Below, in pieces: positions 35,821 through 45,950 of a DNA stretch of 64,000 nt. The position numbers and the translations under genes are program-made. Position 1 is the stretch's first letter, and every line of letters begins with the position of its first letter. Below the pieces are notes generated by a model that was not told the origin of the DNA, did not search any database, and saw nothing but the letters and a program-made list of their open reading frames with translations. This DNA comes from Buttiauxella selenatireducens (GTDB taxonomy: Bacteria > Pseudomonadota > Gammaproteobacteria > Enterobacterales > Enterobacteriaceae), in contig NZ_CP133838.1 of the NCBI RefSeq assembly GCF_031432975.1, positions 1,302,001 through 1,366,000 on the forward strand. Reading direction: 5' to 3'.

Positions 35821-36582
35821 CTATTTCCACATAGCGTGTTTTGGGCGGTAGCAATCCACCCACATCGCAGTCGCACCACAGACGGCAACCGGCATGATGA
35901 CCAGATTCAGGAAGGGGATCAGGGTAAACAGACTGACCAGGGAACCAAACTGCATGTTAATGACTTTCTTCTCGCGCAACGAAATACGCATCTCTTTGAA
36001 TGGGACTTTATGGTTATCAAAGGGATAGTCGCAATACTGTATAGCCAGCATCCAGGCGCTAAATAAGAACCATAAAACGGGTGCAACAGTTTGGCCGATA
36101 CCCGGAATGAAATAGAGCACCAATAGCACCAGCGCGCGTGGCAAATACCATGATAGTTTTTGCCATTCGCGTTTCATGATGCGCGGAACATCCTTCATTA
36201 TGCCTAACATGCCGGTATCAGGAGGCGTTGCCCCTGTCAGACGTGCTTCAAGCTGTTCTGCCAGCAATCCATTGAATGGGGCTGCAATCCAGTTGGCAAT
36301 GGTCGAGAATAAATAGCCAAATACCAACAAAATAGAGATCACCGCCAGCGGCCAGATTAAGTAGCTTAACCACTGCAACCATTCTGGCACGTAGGACAGC
36401 AGGGTGGGTACCCAAACATCCAGACGGGTAAACAGCCACCAGAATGCGCCGCCCATTAAAATAATATTGACCAGCAGTGGCATGAGCACGAAACGTTTTA
36501 TTCCTGGCTCACGGACCAGCTTCCAGCCCTGCGAAAAATAATAAACGCCACTGCGTGGCTTGGCTCCTGATGCTGAAACCAT
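35821..36582 (-). CDS. cysZ: Sulfate transporter CysZ
   Basis: 253 residues, as in E. coli. Hydrophobic segments around 31-51 ([20 protein letters not shown]), 70-95 ([18 protein letters not shown]), 147-172 and 205-235 fit the CysZ fold. It carries sulfate across the inner membrane for cysteine synthesis. Divergent from zipA. Confidence 0.95.
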   Translation of the reverse strand: MVSASGAKPRSGVYYFSQGWKLVREPGIKRFVLMPLLVNIILMGGAFWWLFTRLDVWVPTLLSYVPEWLQWLSYLIWPLAVISILLVFGYLFSTIANWIAAPFNGLLAEQLEARLTGATPPDTGMLGIMKDVPRIMKREWQKLSWYLPRALVLLVLYFIPGIGQTVAPVLWFLFSAWMLAIQYCDYPFDNHKVPFKEMRISLREKKVINMQFGSLVSLFTLIPFLNLVIMPVAVCGATAMWVDCYRPKHAMWK

Positions 36583-36813
36583 AATCTAAACGAACTCCTT
36601 TTTGGGCTTTGCTTTAACATGTACAACCATCATAACTGACTGCCAGGAGAAAAACTTATTAGGAAATGGTCGAAAAAACAGCAAAAAATCGATTTCAGTC
36701 CATCTTTATGCTGAGAAAACCGTGTGCGGACTTGCACTTGAGCAGATGGGCAAATACTCTTAGTAAGTAAATGTTTGCCGCGGTGGCAAGGTGTTAGAAC
36801 AACAGAGAATATA

Positions 36814-37803
36814 ATGATGCAGGATTTGCGTCTGATATTAATCATTGTTGGCGCGATCGCCATAATAGCCTTACTGGTTCACGGTCTGTGGACGAGTCGT
36901 AAGGAGCGTTCATCCATTTTTCGTGATCGTCCACTGAAACGCATGAAGTCTAAGCGTGACGAATACGAGTCGGATGACGACGAGGCTGACGATGAACAAG
37001 ATGATGGAGTTGGTGAGGTGCGCGTGCGTCGGGTGACTCCTGCGCAGGAAACAGTGACTCGCGAGCCAGAAATGCCTCGTCAGCCGCAAGCGCCTCAACA
37101 TCAATACGAGCCACCTTATGCTTCTGCCGAGCCACGTCAGCGTCAACCTGAACCGGTCGTGCCGCGTCAGGAAGCGCCAGTTGCGCCGACATATCACCAG
37201 CCAGCACCTCAACAGCCTGTGCAGCCAGTGGTTCATCAACCGGTTGTTCAAGAACCAGTTGCGCAGCCAGTGGCACCGCAAGAGCCGATTCAACAGCCGA
37301 CAGCTCAACCTGCTCAGCATGTAGAACGTGCACCTGAAGCTCAGCCGGCTCCGACACCAGAACCAGCGGCGCGTCGTAAAGAAACGGTGATTGTGCTTAA
37401 TGTCTCGGCACATGCTGGCAGTATGATCAACGGTGATGTGCTGTTAAACAGCATTCAGCAAGCCGGCTTTATCTTTGGCGAAATGAACATTTTCCACCGC
37501 CACCTCAGTCCTGATGGTAGCGGCCCGGTTCTGTTTAGCCTCGCTAATATGGTTAAACCCGGTTCGTTTGACCCTGAAAGCATGACTAATTTTGCCACGC
37601 CTGGCGTGACAATCTTCATGCAGGTGCCGTCTTATGGCGACCCAGCGCAGAACTTTAAGCTGATGCTACAGTCTGCTCAGCATATTGCTGATGAAGTTGG
37701 AGGCGTTGTGCTGGATGACCAGCGCCGCATGATGACGCCGCAGAAAATGCGTGAATATCAGGACCGCATCCGCGAAGTGGTAGAAGCAAACGCCAACGCT
37801 TGA
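36814..37803 (+). CDS. zipA: Cell division protein ZipA
   Basis: 329 residues from the ATG at 36814 ([21 protein letters not shown]), matching the E. coli start. An N-terminal membrane anchor (6-27) is followed by a charged stretch ([18 protein letters not shown]), a Pro/Gln-rich linker (about 85-205, low complexity) and the C-terminal FtsZ-binding domain ([39 protein letters not shown]). It tethers FtsZ to the inner membrane during septation. The linker differs in length from E. coli, as expected for a disordered spacer. Confidence 0.96.
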   Translation: MMQDLRLILIIVGAIAIIALLVHGLWTSRKERSSIFRDRPLKRMKSKRDEYESDDDEADDEQDDGVGEVRVRRVTPAQETVTREPEMPRQPQAPQHQYEPPYASAEPRQRQPEPVVPRQEAPVAPTYHQPAPQQPVQPVVHQPVVQEPVAQPVAPQEPIQQPTAQPAQHVERAPEAQPAPTPEPAARRKETVIVLNVSAHAGSMINGDVLLNSIQQAGFIFGEMNIFHRHLSPDGSGPVLFSLANMVKPGSFDPESMTNFATPGVTIFMQVPSYGDPAQNFKLMLQSAQHIADEVGGVVLDDQRRMMTPQKMREYQDRIREVVEANANA

Positions 37804-37830
37804 TACCCATCCTGAACATGTTTCTCCCTA

Positions 37831-37857
37831 AACCCCCGCATGTCGGGGGTTTTTTAT
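37831..37857 (+). terminator. Terminator-like hairpin between zipA and ligA
   Basis: ACCCCCG (37832-37838) pairs with CGGGGGT (37844-37850), followed by a T-run. ligA begins 15 bases later, so read-through may supply ligA. Confidence 0.75.
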
Positions 37858-37862
37858 ATTGA

Positions 37863-39890
<2,028 letters not shown>

Positions 39891-39891
39891 G

Positions 39892-40107
39892 ATGGATAAA
39901 GAACAGCTTATTGAGATAGCCAATACCGTAATGCCATTCGGCAAGTACAAAGGCCGCGTGCTGATCGATGTGCCGGAAGAGTATTTGCTGTGGTTTGCTC
40001 GCAAAGATGAGTTTCCACAGGGCCATCTGGGTGAGTTGATGAGGCTTACATTGCTGATTAAAACAGAAGGACTGGAGGGGCTGGTGAAGCCCCTCAAGCG
40101 GCATTAA
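39892..40107 (+). CDS. ypeB: DUF3820 protein YpeB
   Basis: 71 residues from the ATG at 39892, one base after the ligA stop. The motif MPFGKYKGRVLIDVPEEYLLWFARK is typical of DUF3820, a small domain of unknown role sometimes linked to nucleic-acid enzymes. Co-transcribed with ligA. Confidence 0.9.
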   Translation: MDKEQLIEIANTVMPFGKYKGRVLIDVPEEYLLWFARKDEFPQGHLGELMRLTLLIKTEGLEGLVKPLKRH

Positions 40108-41103
40108 TTAAGCATTCTCGGTGGTGGCGTTGGCCGCCACGTGAGTCACTTTCTGATAACGCCTTGCCAGGACGGCGCAAATCATCAACTGTAACTGATG
40201 GAAGATCATCAGTGGTAGCACCATCATCCCCACGGTAGCCACAGGGAACAGAATGTTCGCCATCGGAATCCCGTTCGCCAGGCTCTTTTTCGAACCACAG
40301 AACACGATAGTAATTTCATCCGCTTTACTAAAGCCCAGGCGTCTGGCGACGAACATATTGATGCTAATGATGATTGCCAGCATGATTAGACTGACCACCA
40401 CGATAAACAGCAGTGAACCTAAACCGACTTTGTGCCAAATCCCATGTCTGACCGCCTCGCTAAACGCCGTGTAGATAACCAATAGAATTGACGTCTGGTC
40501 TGTTTTACCAATCCATTTTTTATGGCGTGCAACCCACTCGCCAATCCATGGGCGAGAAAGATGCCCGGCAACAAATGGCACCAGTAACTGCAACATGATA
40601 CTGCCGACTTGCTGCAGGCTTCCGCTTGCACCATGGACATGCATCACCATGCCAACTAACAGTGGCGAGAGGAAAATGCCGAGCAGGCTTGAAGCAGATG
40701 CTGCGCACACGGCGGCGGCGACATTTCCTCCGGCAAGAGAGGTGAATGCAATGGCTGATTGCACGGTGGCAGGCAGGATGCAAAGGTACAAAAAGCCGGT
40801 GTAAATTTCAGGGCTGACATTGATCGGTGCCCACCAGGCAAATAAAACACCCAATACCGGGAAGAGAACAAAGGTGCTGCACATTACCCATAAGTGCAGC
40901 CGCCAGTGGCTGCTACCGGCAATGATCGCTTCACGGGAAAGCTTGGCGCCATGCATAAAGAAGAGCAGGGCAATCGCCGCCGTTGTGAGTCCTTCAAAGA
41001 AGCCAACAAAACTGCCCTGAGCGGGAAAGAAAGACGCCAACAATACGGTAAAAATTAGCGTCAGCGTGAAAGGGTCGAGCACGCGAAAGATTTTCATTTT
41101 CAT
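40108..41103 (-). CDS. yfeH: Bile acid:Na+ symporter-family permease YfeH
   Basis: 331 residues with about nine or ten hydrophobic segments, starting MKMKIFRVLDPFTLTLIFTVLLASFFP. It carries the SBF-like signature LLFFMHGAKLSREAI and a conserved pocket FCGSKKSLANGIPMANILF. Family members move organic anions with sodium; the substrate of YfeH is unknown. It is convergent with ypeB (adjacent stops) and divergent from yfeR, a LysR gene that probably regulates it. Confidence 0.92.
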   Translation of the reverse strand: MKMKIFRVLDPFTLTLIFTVLLASFFPAQGSFVGFFEGLTTAAIALLFFMHGAKLSREAIIAGSSHWRLHLWVMCSTFVLFPVLGVLFAWWAPINVSPEIYTGFLYLCILPATVQSAIAFTSLAGGNVAAAVCAASASSLLGIFLSPLLVGMVMHVHGASGSLQQVGSIMLQLLVPFVAGHLSRPWIGEWVARHKKWIGKTDQTSILLVIYTAFSEAVRHGIWHKVGLGSLLFIVVVSLIMLAIIISINMFVARRLGFSKADEITIVFCGSKKSLANGIPMANILFPVATVGMMVLPLMIFHQLQLMICAVLARRYQKVTHVAANATTENA

Positions 41104-41187
41104 TCCTCAAGCTGTTGAAGGGCTATTGTGCTTTTATTGATTTTAGAAATAAAATTGATTTATTGAATGAATTGATGAATTAAATAG

Positions 41188-42123
41188 ATGAATTATTCTC
41201 TGCGTCAGTTAAAGGTGTTCGTCGCTGTGGCTCATGCCGGAAGTTTTAGTCGGGCAGGGGAGCAAATTGGCCTCAGCCAATCAGCAGTCAGCCACAGCGT
41301 GAAAGAGCTGGAAAGTGAAATAGGCGTAAAACTGTTGGATCGCACCACGCGCGAAGTTGTGCTGACGGAAGCGGGCCAGCAACTGGCGGCGCGGCTAGAA
41401 CGGTTGCTTGAAGAACTGACCAGTACATTGTTGGATACACGCAGTGTCGGTCATCAGCTAAGCGGTACGGTGCGTGTTGCTGCAAGCCAGACTATTTCCG
41501 CTCATTTAATGCCGCAATCTATCGCGGCCGCAGCACTGGAATATCCTGCTATCCGTTTTGTTCTTCATGACCGTCCTCAACAGTGGGTGTTGCAAAGTAT
41601 CCGCCAGGGTGAGGTCGATTTTGGCATGGTTATTGACCCCATTCAGGCAAGTGATTTGGATTGCGAAGTGGTGCTGTCGGAGCCTTTTTTATTGCTTTGC
41701 CGTAATGACCATCCATTTGCGACTCAGGCGCAGGTTTCCTGGCAAGCATTGCAGGGGGCAAATTTGGTATTGCAGGATTATGCATCAGGAAGCCGTCCAT
41801 TGATTGATGGTGCGCTAATGCGTCAGGGGATTGAGGCAAATATCGTGCAGCAGATTGGCCACCCAGCCACGCTTTTTCCGATGGTTGAAGCGGGAATCGG
41901 TATTAGCGTTCTTCCTGCGCTAGCATTGCCGTTGCCTCAAGGTCGCCCGCTTGTTGTCCGGCCACTTGTCCCCGTTGTGGATCGGCAATTAATGTTGGTG
42001 CGCCGCAAGAATCGTTCGCTTTCACGTGCGGCAGAGGCTATCTGGCAGGTTGTAGGCCAACAGGCGCAGAAGTTAACCGCTGCTCGCCTGGGCGACCCAC
42101 TTTTTAATCATGATCAGATGTAG
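41188..42123 (+). CDS. yfeR: LysR-family transcriptional regulator YfeR
   Basis: 311 residues. The N-terminal winged helix-turn-helix is typical ([20 protein letters not shown], then [35 protein letters not shown]), with an effector-binding domain from about 92. The gene is divergent from yfeH across an 84-bp AT-rich gap, the usual LysR arrangement. In Salmonella YfeR is reported to respond to osmolarity and act on yfeH. Its 3' end overlaps the convergent FlxA-like gene by 10 bases. Confidence 0.92.
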   Translation: MNYSLRQLKVFVAVAHAGSFSRAGEQIGLSQSAVSHSVKELESEIGVKLLDRTTREVVLTEAGQQLAARLERLLEELTSTLLDTRSVGHQLSGTVRVAASQTISAHLMPQSIAAAALEYPAIRFVLHDRPQQWVLQSIRQGEVDFGMVIDPIQASDLDCEVVLSEPFLLLCRNDHPFATQAQVSWQALQGANLVLQDYASGSRPLIDGALMRQGIEANIVQQIGHPATLFPMVEAGIGISVLPALALPLPQGRPLVVRPLVPVVDRQLMLVRRKNRSLSRAAEAIWQVVGQQAQKLTAARLGDPLFNHDQM

Positions 42124-42458
42124 ATATCAATCTGGTTGGATTCTGACGGTTTATTCACACCTTCCACTCTCGACTGCGACTGCTCCTGTTTTTGCTGGGC
42201 TTGTTCCGCTTGCTGTTGTTGCAACTGTGCGAGTTGTGCCTGCAGCATATTAATTTGCGACTGAATTAACTCTTGCTGCTTTTGTTTTTCTTCGACGGTA
42301 CCGCTGCCGTCAGCAATCTCTTTAGCTTGTTGCGTGAGTTTGGTGATCTGCTGCGTGATGCGAGTAATTTGCGAAGCCAGGTCATTGCCCGCTGGGCTTG
42401 CTGATGACGCTGTACTGGTCTGCAAAGAGGGGGTTGAGGTAGTAATTGTGCTGCTCAT
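42114..42458 (-). CDS. FlxA-like coiled-coil protein
   Basis: 114 residues from the ATG at 42458 ([15 protein letters not shown]); a longer frame upstream has no ribosome binding site advantage. A Ser/Thr-rich N-terminus precedes a coiled coil (about 28-95) with heptads such as [23 protein letters not shown] and [20 protein letters not shown], and the end is [11 protein letters not shown]. This resembles E. coli FlxA (Qin prophage, FliA-dependent), which has the same QITRQIQ...LEQLLRQQ...DISI layout. No counterpart lies here in K-12. Its role is unknown; a flagellar-regulon link is only inferred. Confidence 0.75.
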   Translation of the reverse strand: MSSTITTSTPSLQTSTASSASPAGNDLASQITRITQQITKLTQQAKEIADGSGTVEEKQKQQELIQSQINMLQAQLAQLQQQQAEQAQQKQEQSQSRVEGVNKPSESNQIDIYI

Positions 42459-42559
42459 GTTGAACCCTTGAAAAGAATGCCTGATACAGACATCGGCCTG
42501 ACAGAGATAAATCTTGAGGGTTAAAGCAGGCAACCTGCCATTTCTGGGAGGTATTGAGA

Positions 42560-42621
42560 AATCGCGCATAGCAAAAAGACGCCTTTAGGGCGCCTTTCTA
42601 CATTGGTGGGTCGTGCAGGAT
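42560..42621 (-). repeat. Truncated tRNA-Lys 3' end plus terminator (direct repeat copy 1)
   Basis: These 62 bases repeat 42725-42786 with a single mismatch (A/G at 42579/42744). On the minus strand the copy holds the last 18 nt of tRNA-Lys (ATCCTGCACGACCCACCA) followed by the same terminator hairpin. The rest of the tRNA is absent. The layout is that of an attachment-site duplication at a tRNA 3' end. Confidence 0.85.
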
Positions 42622-42724
42622 GACTCGTCTCATTCTGAGACTCGCCCTTCGGGTCGTCGCCGCAAGCGGCAACGCTGTTTCGCTGCGCTCAACTCGAACC
42701 TGCAGCAGGTTCAAATCCCGCCCG
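42622..42724. repeat. Chain of small hairpins between the two tRNA-Lys 3' ends
   Basis: 103 bp with consecutive palindromes: GTCTCA-ttc-TGAGAC (42627), CCCTTCGGG (42649), GCCGC-aa-GCGGC (42660), TTTCGCTGCGCTC, and GAACCTGC-a-GCAGGTTC (42695). The end (GGTTCAAATCCCGCCCG) looks like the T-arm and 3' acceptor of a tRNA on the plus strand. No open frame. Confidence 0.6.
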
Positions 42725-42737
42725 AATCGCGCATAGC

Positions 42738-42763
42738 AAAAAGGCGCCTTTAGGGCGCCTTTC
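42738..42763 (-). terminator. Terminator of the lys-val tRNA operon
   Basis: GGCGCC (42743-42748) pairs with GGCGCC (42754-42759); on the minus strand a T5 run follows. It is directly downstream of tRNA-Lys. Confidence 0.8.
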
Positions 42764-42768
42764 TACAT

Positions 42769-42844
42769 TGGTGGGTCGTGCAGGATTCGAACCTGCGACC
42801 AATTGATTAAAAGTCAACTGCTCTACCAACTGAGCTAACGACCC
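42769..42844 (-). tRNA. lysV: tRNA-Lys (anticodon UUU)
   Basis: 76 nt including CCA; minus-strand start GGGTCGTTAGCTCAGTTGG, anticodon loop CTTTTAA, T-loop GGTTCGAATCC. The cloverleaf closes with GGGTCGT/ACGACCC. Last gene of the Val-Val-Val-Lys operon. Confidence 0.97.
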
Positions 42845-42847
42845 GAA

Positions 42848-42923
42848 TGGTGGGTGATGACGGGCTCGAACCGCCGACCCCCTCCGTGTAAAGGAGGTGC
42901 TCTACCAACTGAGCTAATCACCC
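42848..42923 (-). tRNA. valY: tRNA-Val (anticodon UAC), copy 1
   Basis: 76 nt including CCA; minus-strand start GGGTGATTAGCTCAG, anticodon loop TTTACAC, acceptor GGGTGAT/ATCACCC. Three bases separate it from tRNA-Lys. The symbol follows E. coli order and could be permuted. Confidence 0.96.
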
Positions 42924-42956
42924 AAACTTCGGTACTGCTATTGCAAGAGTAGATAA

Positions 42957-43032
42957 TGGTGGGTGATGACGGGCTCGAACCGCCGACCCCCTCCGTGTAA
43001 AGGAGGTGCTCTACCAACTGAGCTAATCACCC
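42957..43032 (-). tRNA. valX: tRNA-Val (anticodon UAC), copy 2
   Basis: 76 nt, identical in sequence to the neighbouring valine tRNAs; 33-bp spacer to copy 1. Confidence 0.96.
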
Positions 43033-43075
43033 AAATCTTATCTCTTACTACACTGCGGTATCACTCACTAATGAA

Positions 43076-43151
43076 TGGTGGGTGATGACGGGCTCGAACC
43101 GCCGACCCCCTCCGTGTAAAGGAGGTGCTCTACCAACTGAGCTAATCACCC
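43076..43151 (-). tRNA. valU: tRNA-Val (anticodon UAC), copy 3
   Basis: 76 nt, identical to the other two valine tRNAs. It is promoter-proximal in this minus-strand operon and divergent from gltX. Confidence 0.96.
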
Positions 43152-43411
43152 CCGCTGTGTGGAGTCGCATTATAGGGAGAGTTGAAAATGAGTCAACGCC
43201 TTTTCTAAAGATTTTGTTTGTTCGTCGTAAAAATAAACAATGCGATCAGGGATTATCCATTGGTGATTGATTTGTCACCAGAATATGTGGATTGCTGACA
43301 ACTAAAGGTATCGACATTGAGGAATCAGCACACAGTGGTAGAATGTTGCCCACTCTTTATTCCCTGGCATTTGCCGGTTTCCCGGTACTTTTGCGTAATT
43401 AAGGCCGTTCA

Positions 43412-44827
43412 ATGAAAATCAAAACTCGCTTTGCGCCAAGCCCAACTGGCTATTTGCACGTTGGTGGTGCTCGTACTGCTCTTTACTCATGGCTCTTTGC
43501 TCGTAACCACGGCGGCGAGTTTGTGCTGCGTATAGAAGACACTGACCTTGAGCGCTCAACCCCAGAAGCTATCGAAGCTATTATGGATGGCATGAATTGG
43601 TTGAGCCTTGAATGGGACGAAGGTCCGTACTACCAGACTAAACGCTTCGATCGCTACAACGCGGTTATCGATGACATGCTGGAAGCGGGTACAGCTTATA
43701 AATGCTATTGCACCAAAGAACGCATTGACTCAATTCGTGAACAGCAAATGGCGAACGGTGAGAAACCTCGCTACGACGGTCACTGCCGTGATGGCCACCA
43801 GGGCCATGCTGAAAATGATCCATTCGTTGTGCGTTTTGCCAACCCACAAGAAGGTTCTGTTATTTTCGACGACCAGATCCGTGGGCCAATCGAATTTAGC
43901 AACCAGGAACTCGACGATCTGATCATTCGCCGTACTGATGGTTCTCCAACCTATAACTTCTGTGTCGTCGTTGATGACTGGGATATGGAAATCACTCACG
44001 TCGTTCGTGGCGAAGACCATATCAACAATACGCCGCGTCAGATAAACATCCTGAAAGCGTTGAATGCACCGGTTCCCGTTTATGCACACGTTTCTATGAT
44101 TAATGGCGATGACGGTAAAAAACTGTCTAAACGCCACGGCGCAGTCAGCGTGATGCAATATCGTGATGATGGTTATCTGCCAGAAGCCTTACTGAACTAC
44201 CTGGTGCGCCTGGGCTGGTCACATGGCGATCAGGAGATCTTTACTCGTGAAGAGATGATCAAACTGTTCACTTTAGATTCAGTAAGCAAATCAGCCAGCG
44301 CATTTAACACCGAAAAATTGCAGTGGCTGAACCATCACTACATTAACCATCTTGCCCCTGAATATGTTGCGACCCATCTGCAATGGCATATCGAGCAGCA
44401 AAACATTGATACCCGTAATGGCCCGCAGCTGGCTGAACTGGTTAAACTGCTTGGCGATCGCTGCAAAACGCTGAAAGAGATGGCCGAAACGTGCCGCTAC
44501 TTCTATGAAGATTTCAGCGAGTTTGATGCTGATGCTGCGAAGAAACACCTGCGTCCGGTTGCACGTCAGCCACTCGAAGTCGTACGCGACAAACTGGCAG
44601 CGTTAACTGACTGGACTGCGGAAAACGTGCATAACGCTATTCAGGCAACAGCGGATGAACTTGAAGTAGGCATGGGAAAAGTTGGCATGCCATTGCGCGT
44701 GGCGGTAACGGGGGCAGGGCAGTCACCTGGTCTGGATGTGACGGTTCACGCGATTGGTAAACAACGTTCTATTGCGCGTATCAACCAGGCGCTGGAATTT
44801 ATTGCCCAGCGCGAAGCACAACAGTAA
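43412..44827 (+). CDS. gltX: Glutamyl-tRNA synthetase
   Basis: 471 residues, the E. coli length. The HIGH-like motif is in [20 protein letters not shown], and the KMSKS-like motif is KLSKRHG. A zinc-binding cluster ([10 protein letters not shown]...CRDG) and the anticodon-binding C-terminus are present. It charges tRNA-Glu. Divergent from the valU tRNA operon and followed by a strong bidirectional terminator. Confidence 0.97.
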   Translation: MKIKTRFAPSPTGYLHVGGARTALYSWLFARNHGGEFVLRIEDTDLERSTPEAIEAIMDGMNWLSLEWDEGPYYQTKRFDRYNAVIDDMLEAGTAYKCYCTKERIDSIREQQMANGEKPRYDGHCRDGHQGHAENDPFVVRFANPQEGSVIFDDQIRGPIEFSNQELDDLIIRRTDGSPTYNFCVVVDDWDMEITHVVRGEDHINNTPRQINILKALNAPVPVYAHVSMINGDDGKKLSKRHGAVSVMQYRDDGYLPEALLNYLVRLGWSHGDQEIFTREEMIKLFTLDSVSKSASAFNTEKLQWLNHHYINHLAPEYVATHLQWHIEQQNIDTRNGPQLAELVKLLGDRCKTLKEMAETCRYFYEDFSEFDADAAKKHLRPVARQPLEVVRDKLAALTDWTAENVHNAIQATADELEVGMGKVGMPLRVAVTGAGQSPGLDVTVHAIGKQRSIARINQALEFIAQREAQQ

Positions 44828-44852
44828 CGGATACGTTATAAAGAGTACGTGC

Positions 44853-44880
44853 AAAAAAGCCGGCTTATGCCGGCTTTTTT
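44853..44880. terminator. Bidirectional terminator gltX / yfeC
   Basis: AAAAAAGCCGGC, loop TTAT, GCCGGCTTTTTT: a perfect 12-bp inverted repeat between the convergent gltX and yfeC. Confidence 0.92.
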
Positions 44881-44889
44881 ATACTTGTC

Positions 44890-45243
44890 TTACTCATCGC
44901 GAATACCTAAACGTTTTAAAATTCCCGCAATTCCTTCACGCAGAAGCAGTGCTGACAACTTTTCTTGCTCCGTTAACGACATCTGCTTCATCGAATTAAG
45001 CAGAAGGCCTTCCAGAGAAGCGTCGTTTACATGGTAGCTACTGTGCTTCTCAGAAACGCGTTTTGCACTATTAATAAAATCGCGAACTCGTTCATCCACA
45101 TGTATCAGGCGAGCTTTTCCTCCCTGAACACCCGGTTTTTGCGTAGTGAGCCAACTCTCTTTACGTACCCATTTGTTGATTGTTTGGCGACTATAACCAG
45201 TAATAATCGCCAGCTCTTCCGGGGTCATACGTTCCTTGAGCAC
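44890..45243 (-). CDS. yfeC: Putative DNA-binding protein YfeC (DUF1323)
   Basis: 117 residues. The N-terminal helix-turn-helix MTPEELAIITGYSRQTINKWVRKESW is followed by PGVQGGKARLIHVDERVRDFI, as in E. coli YfeC, and the C-terminus LLLREGIAGILKRLGIRDE. The paralogue yfeD, next to it in E. coli, is absent here. Likely a small DNA-binding regulator with unknown targets. Confidence 0.9.
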   Translation of the reverse strand: MLKERMTPEELAIITGYSRQTINKWVRKESWLTTQKPGVQGGKARLIHVDERVRDFINSAKRVSEKHSSYHVNDASLEGLLLNSMKQMSLTEQEKLSALLLREGIAGILKRLGIRDE

Positions 45244-45403
45244 AAATTTTTCCTTAAATCCAAAGGGGTTATTAGTGATTCATTTTATGGGATCATTTTA
45301 CTGGAAACTGTGACAGGATTAACTACCGCGGGATGATATGCAATTTGCTTTTGCTTATGCTGTTTGCTTTTTAGACGATTGATCGCAGAAGAAGAATTTG
45401 CCG

Positions 45404-45432
45404 TTGACACTCTCGAATGGGTTTCATATGAT
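45404..45432 (+). promoter_or_regulatory. Promoter of the alanine tRNA operon
   Basis: TTGACA (45404-45409), a 17-bp spacer and TATGAT (45427-45432), followed by the GC-rich discriminator GCCGCCCG. The discriminator is typical of stringently controlled stable-RNA promoters. Confidence 0.88.
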
Positions 45433-45465
45433 GCCGCCCGTCGATACGACACGGTTTCACGGTAC

Positions 45466-45541
<76 letters not shown>

Positions 45542-45587
45542 AATCTTTACCAGCAAGATTTGAATCGTTTAAACCAAACCCATTCGT

Positions 45588-45663
<76 letters not shown>

Positions 45664-45672
45664 AAATATAAG

Positions 45673-45699
45673 ACCCTCGCCTGATGGCGGGGGTTTTTT
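45673..45699 (+). terminator. Terminator of the alanine tRNA operon
   Basis: ACCCTCGCC pairs with GGCGGGGGT (one mismatch), loop TGAT, then T6. Confidence 0.85.
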
Positions 45700-45950
45700 C
45701 GTTTTAACAACCCAACGCCCCAAAACTCCCAAATTAATCACGATTTAGCGATATTCATGCACTACAAATTGAATACGATTTATTCTCACCAGGAATATAT
45801 CAAACTGTTTCTCTTTGTTTGAATGTATAAAAAATCAAGAAAATTAAAGGGGTTAAATATTGTGCAAACTTGATTTGAGCAATAAATAAACGTATTATTC
45901 ATCGCCGAATAACACTGCTAATCAAGAGCAGAATAATCACATCAGGGCTT

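Noticed and set aside
42560-42621. Second functional tRNA-Lys gene
   Set aside because: Only the last 18 nt of the tRNA are present, so no cloverleaf can form.
42835-43270. Short frames over the valine tRNA genes
   Set aside because: They translate tRNA sequence and its repeats; the tRNAs are certain.
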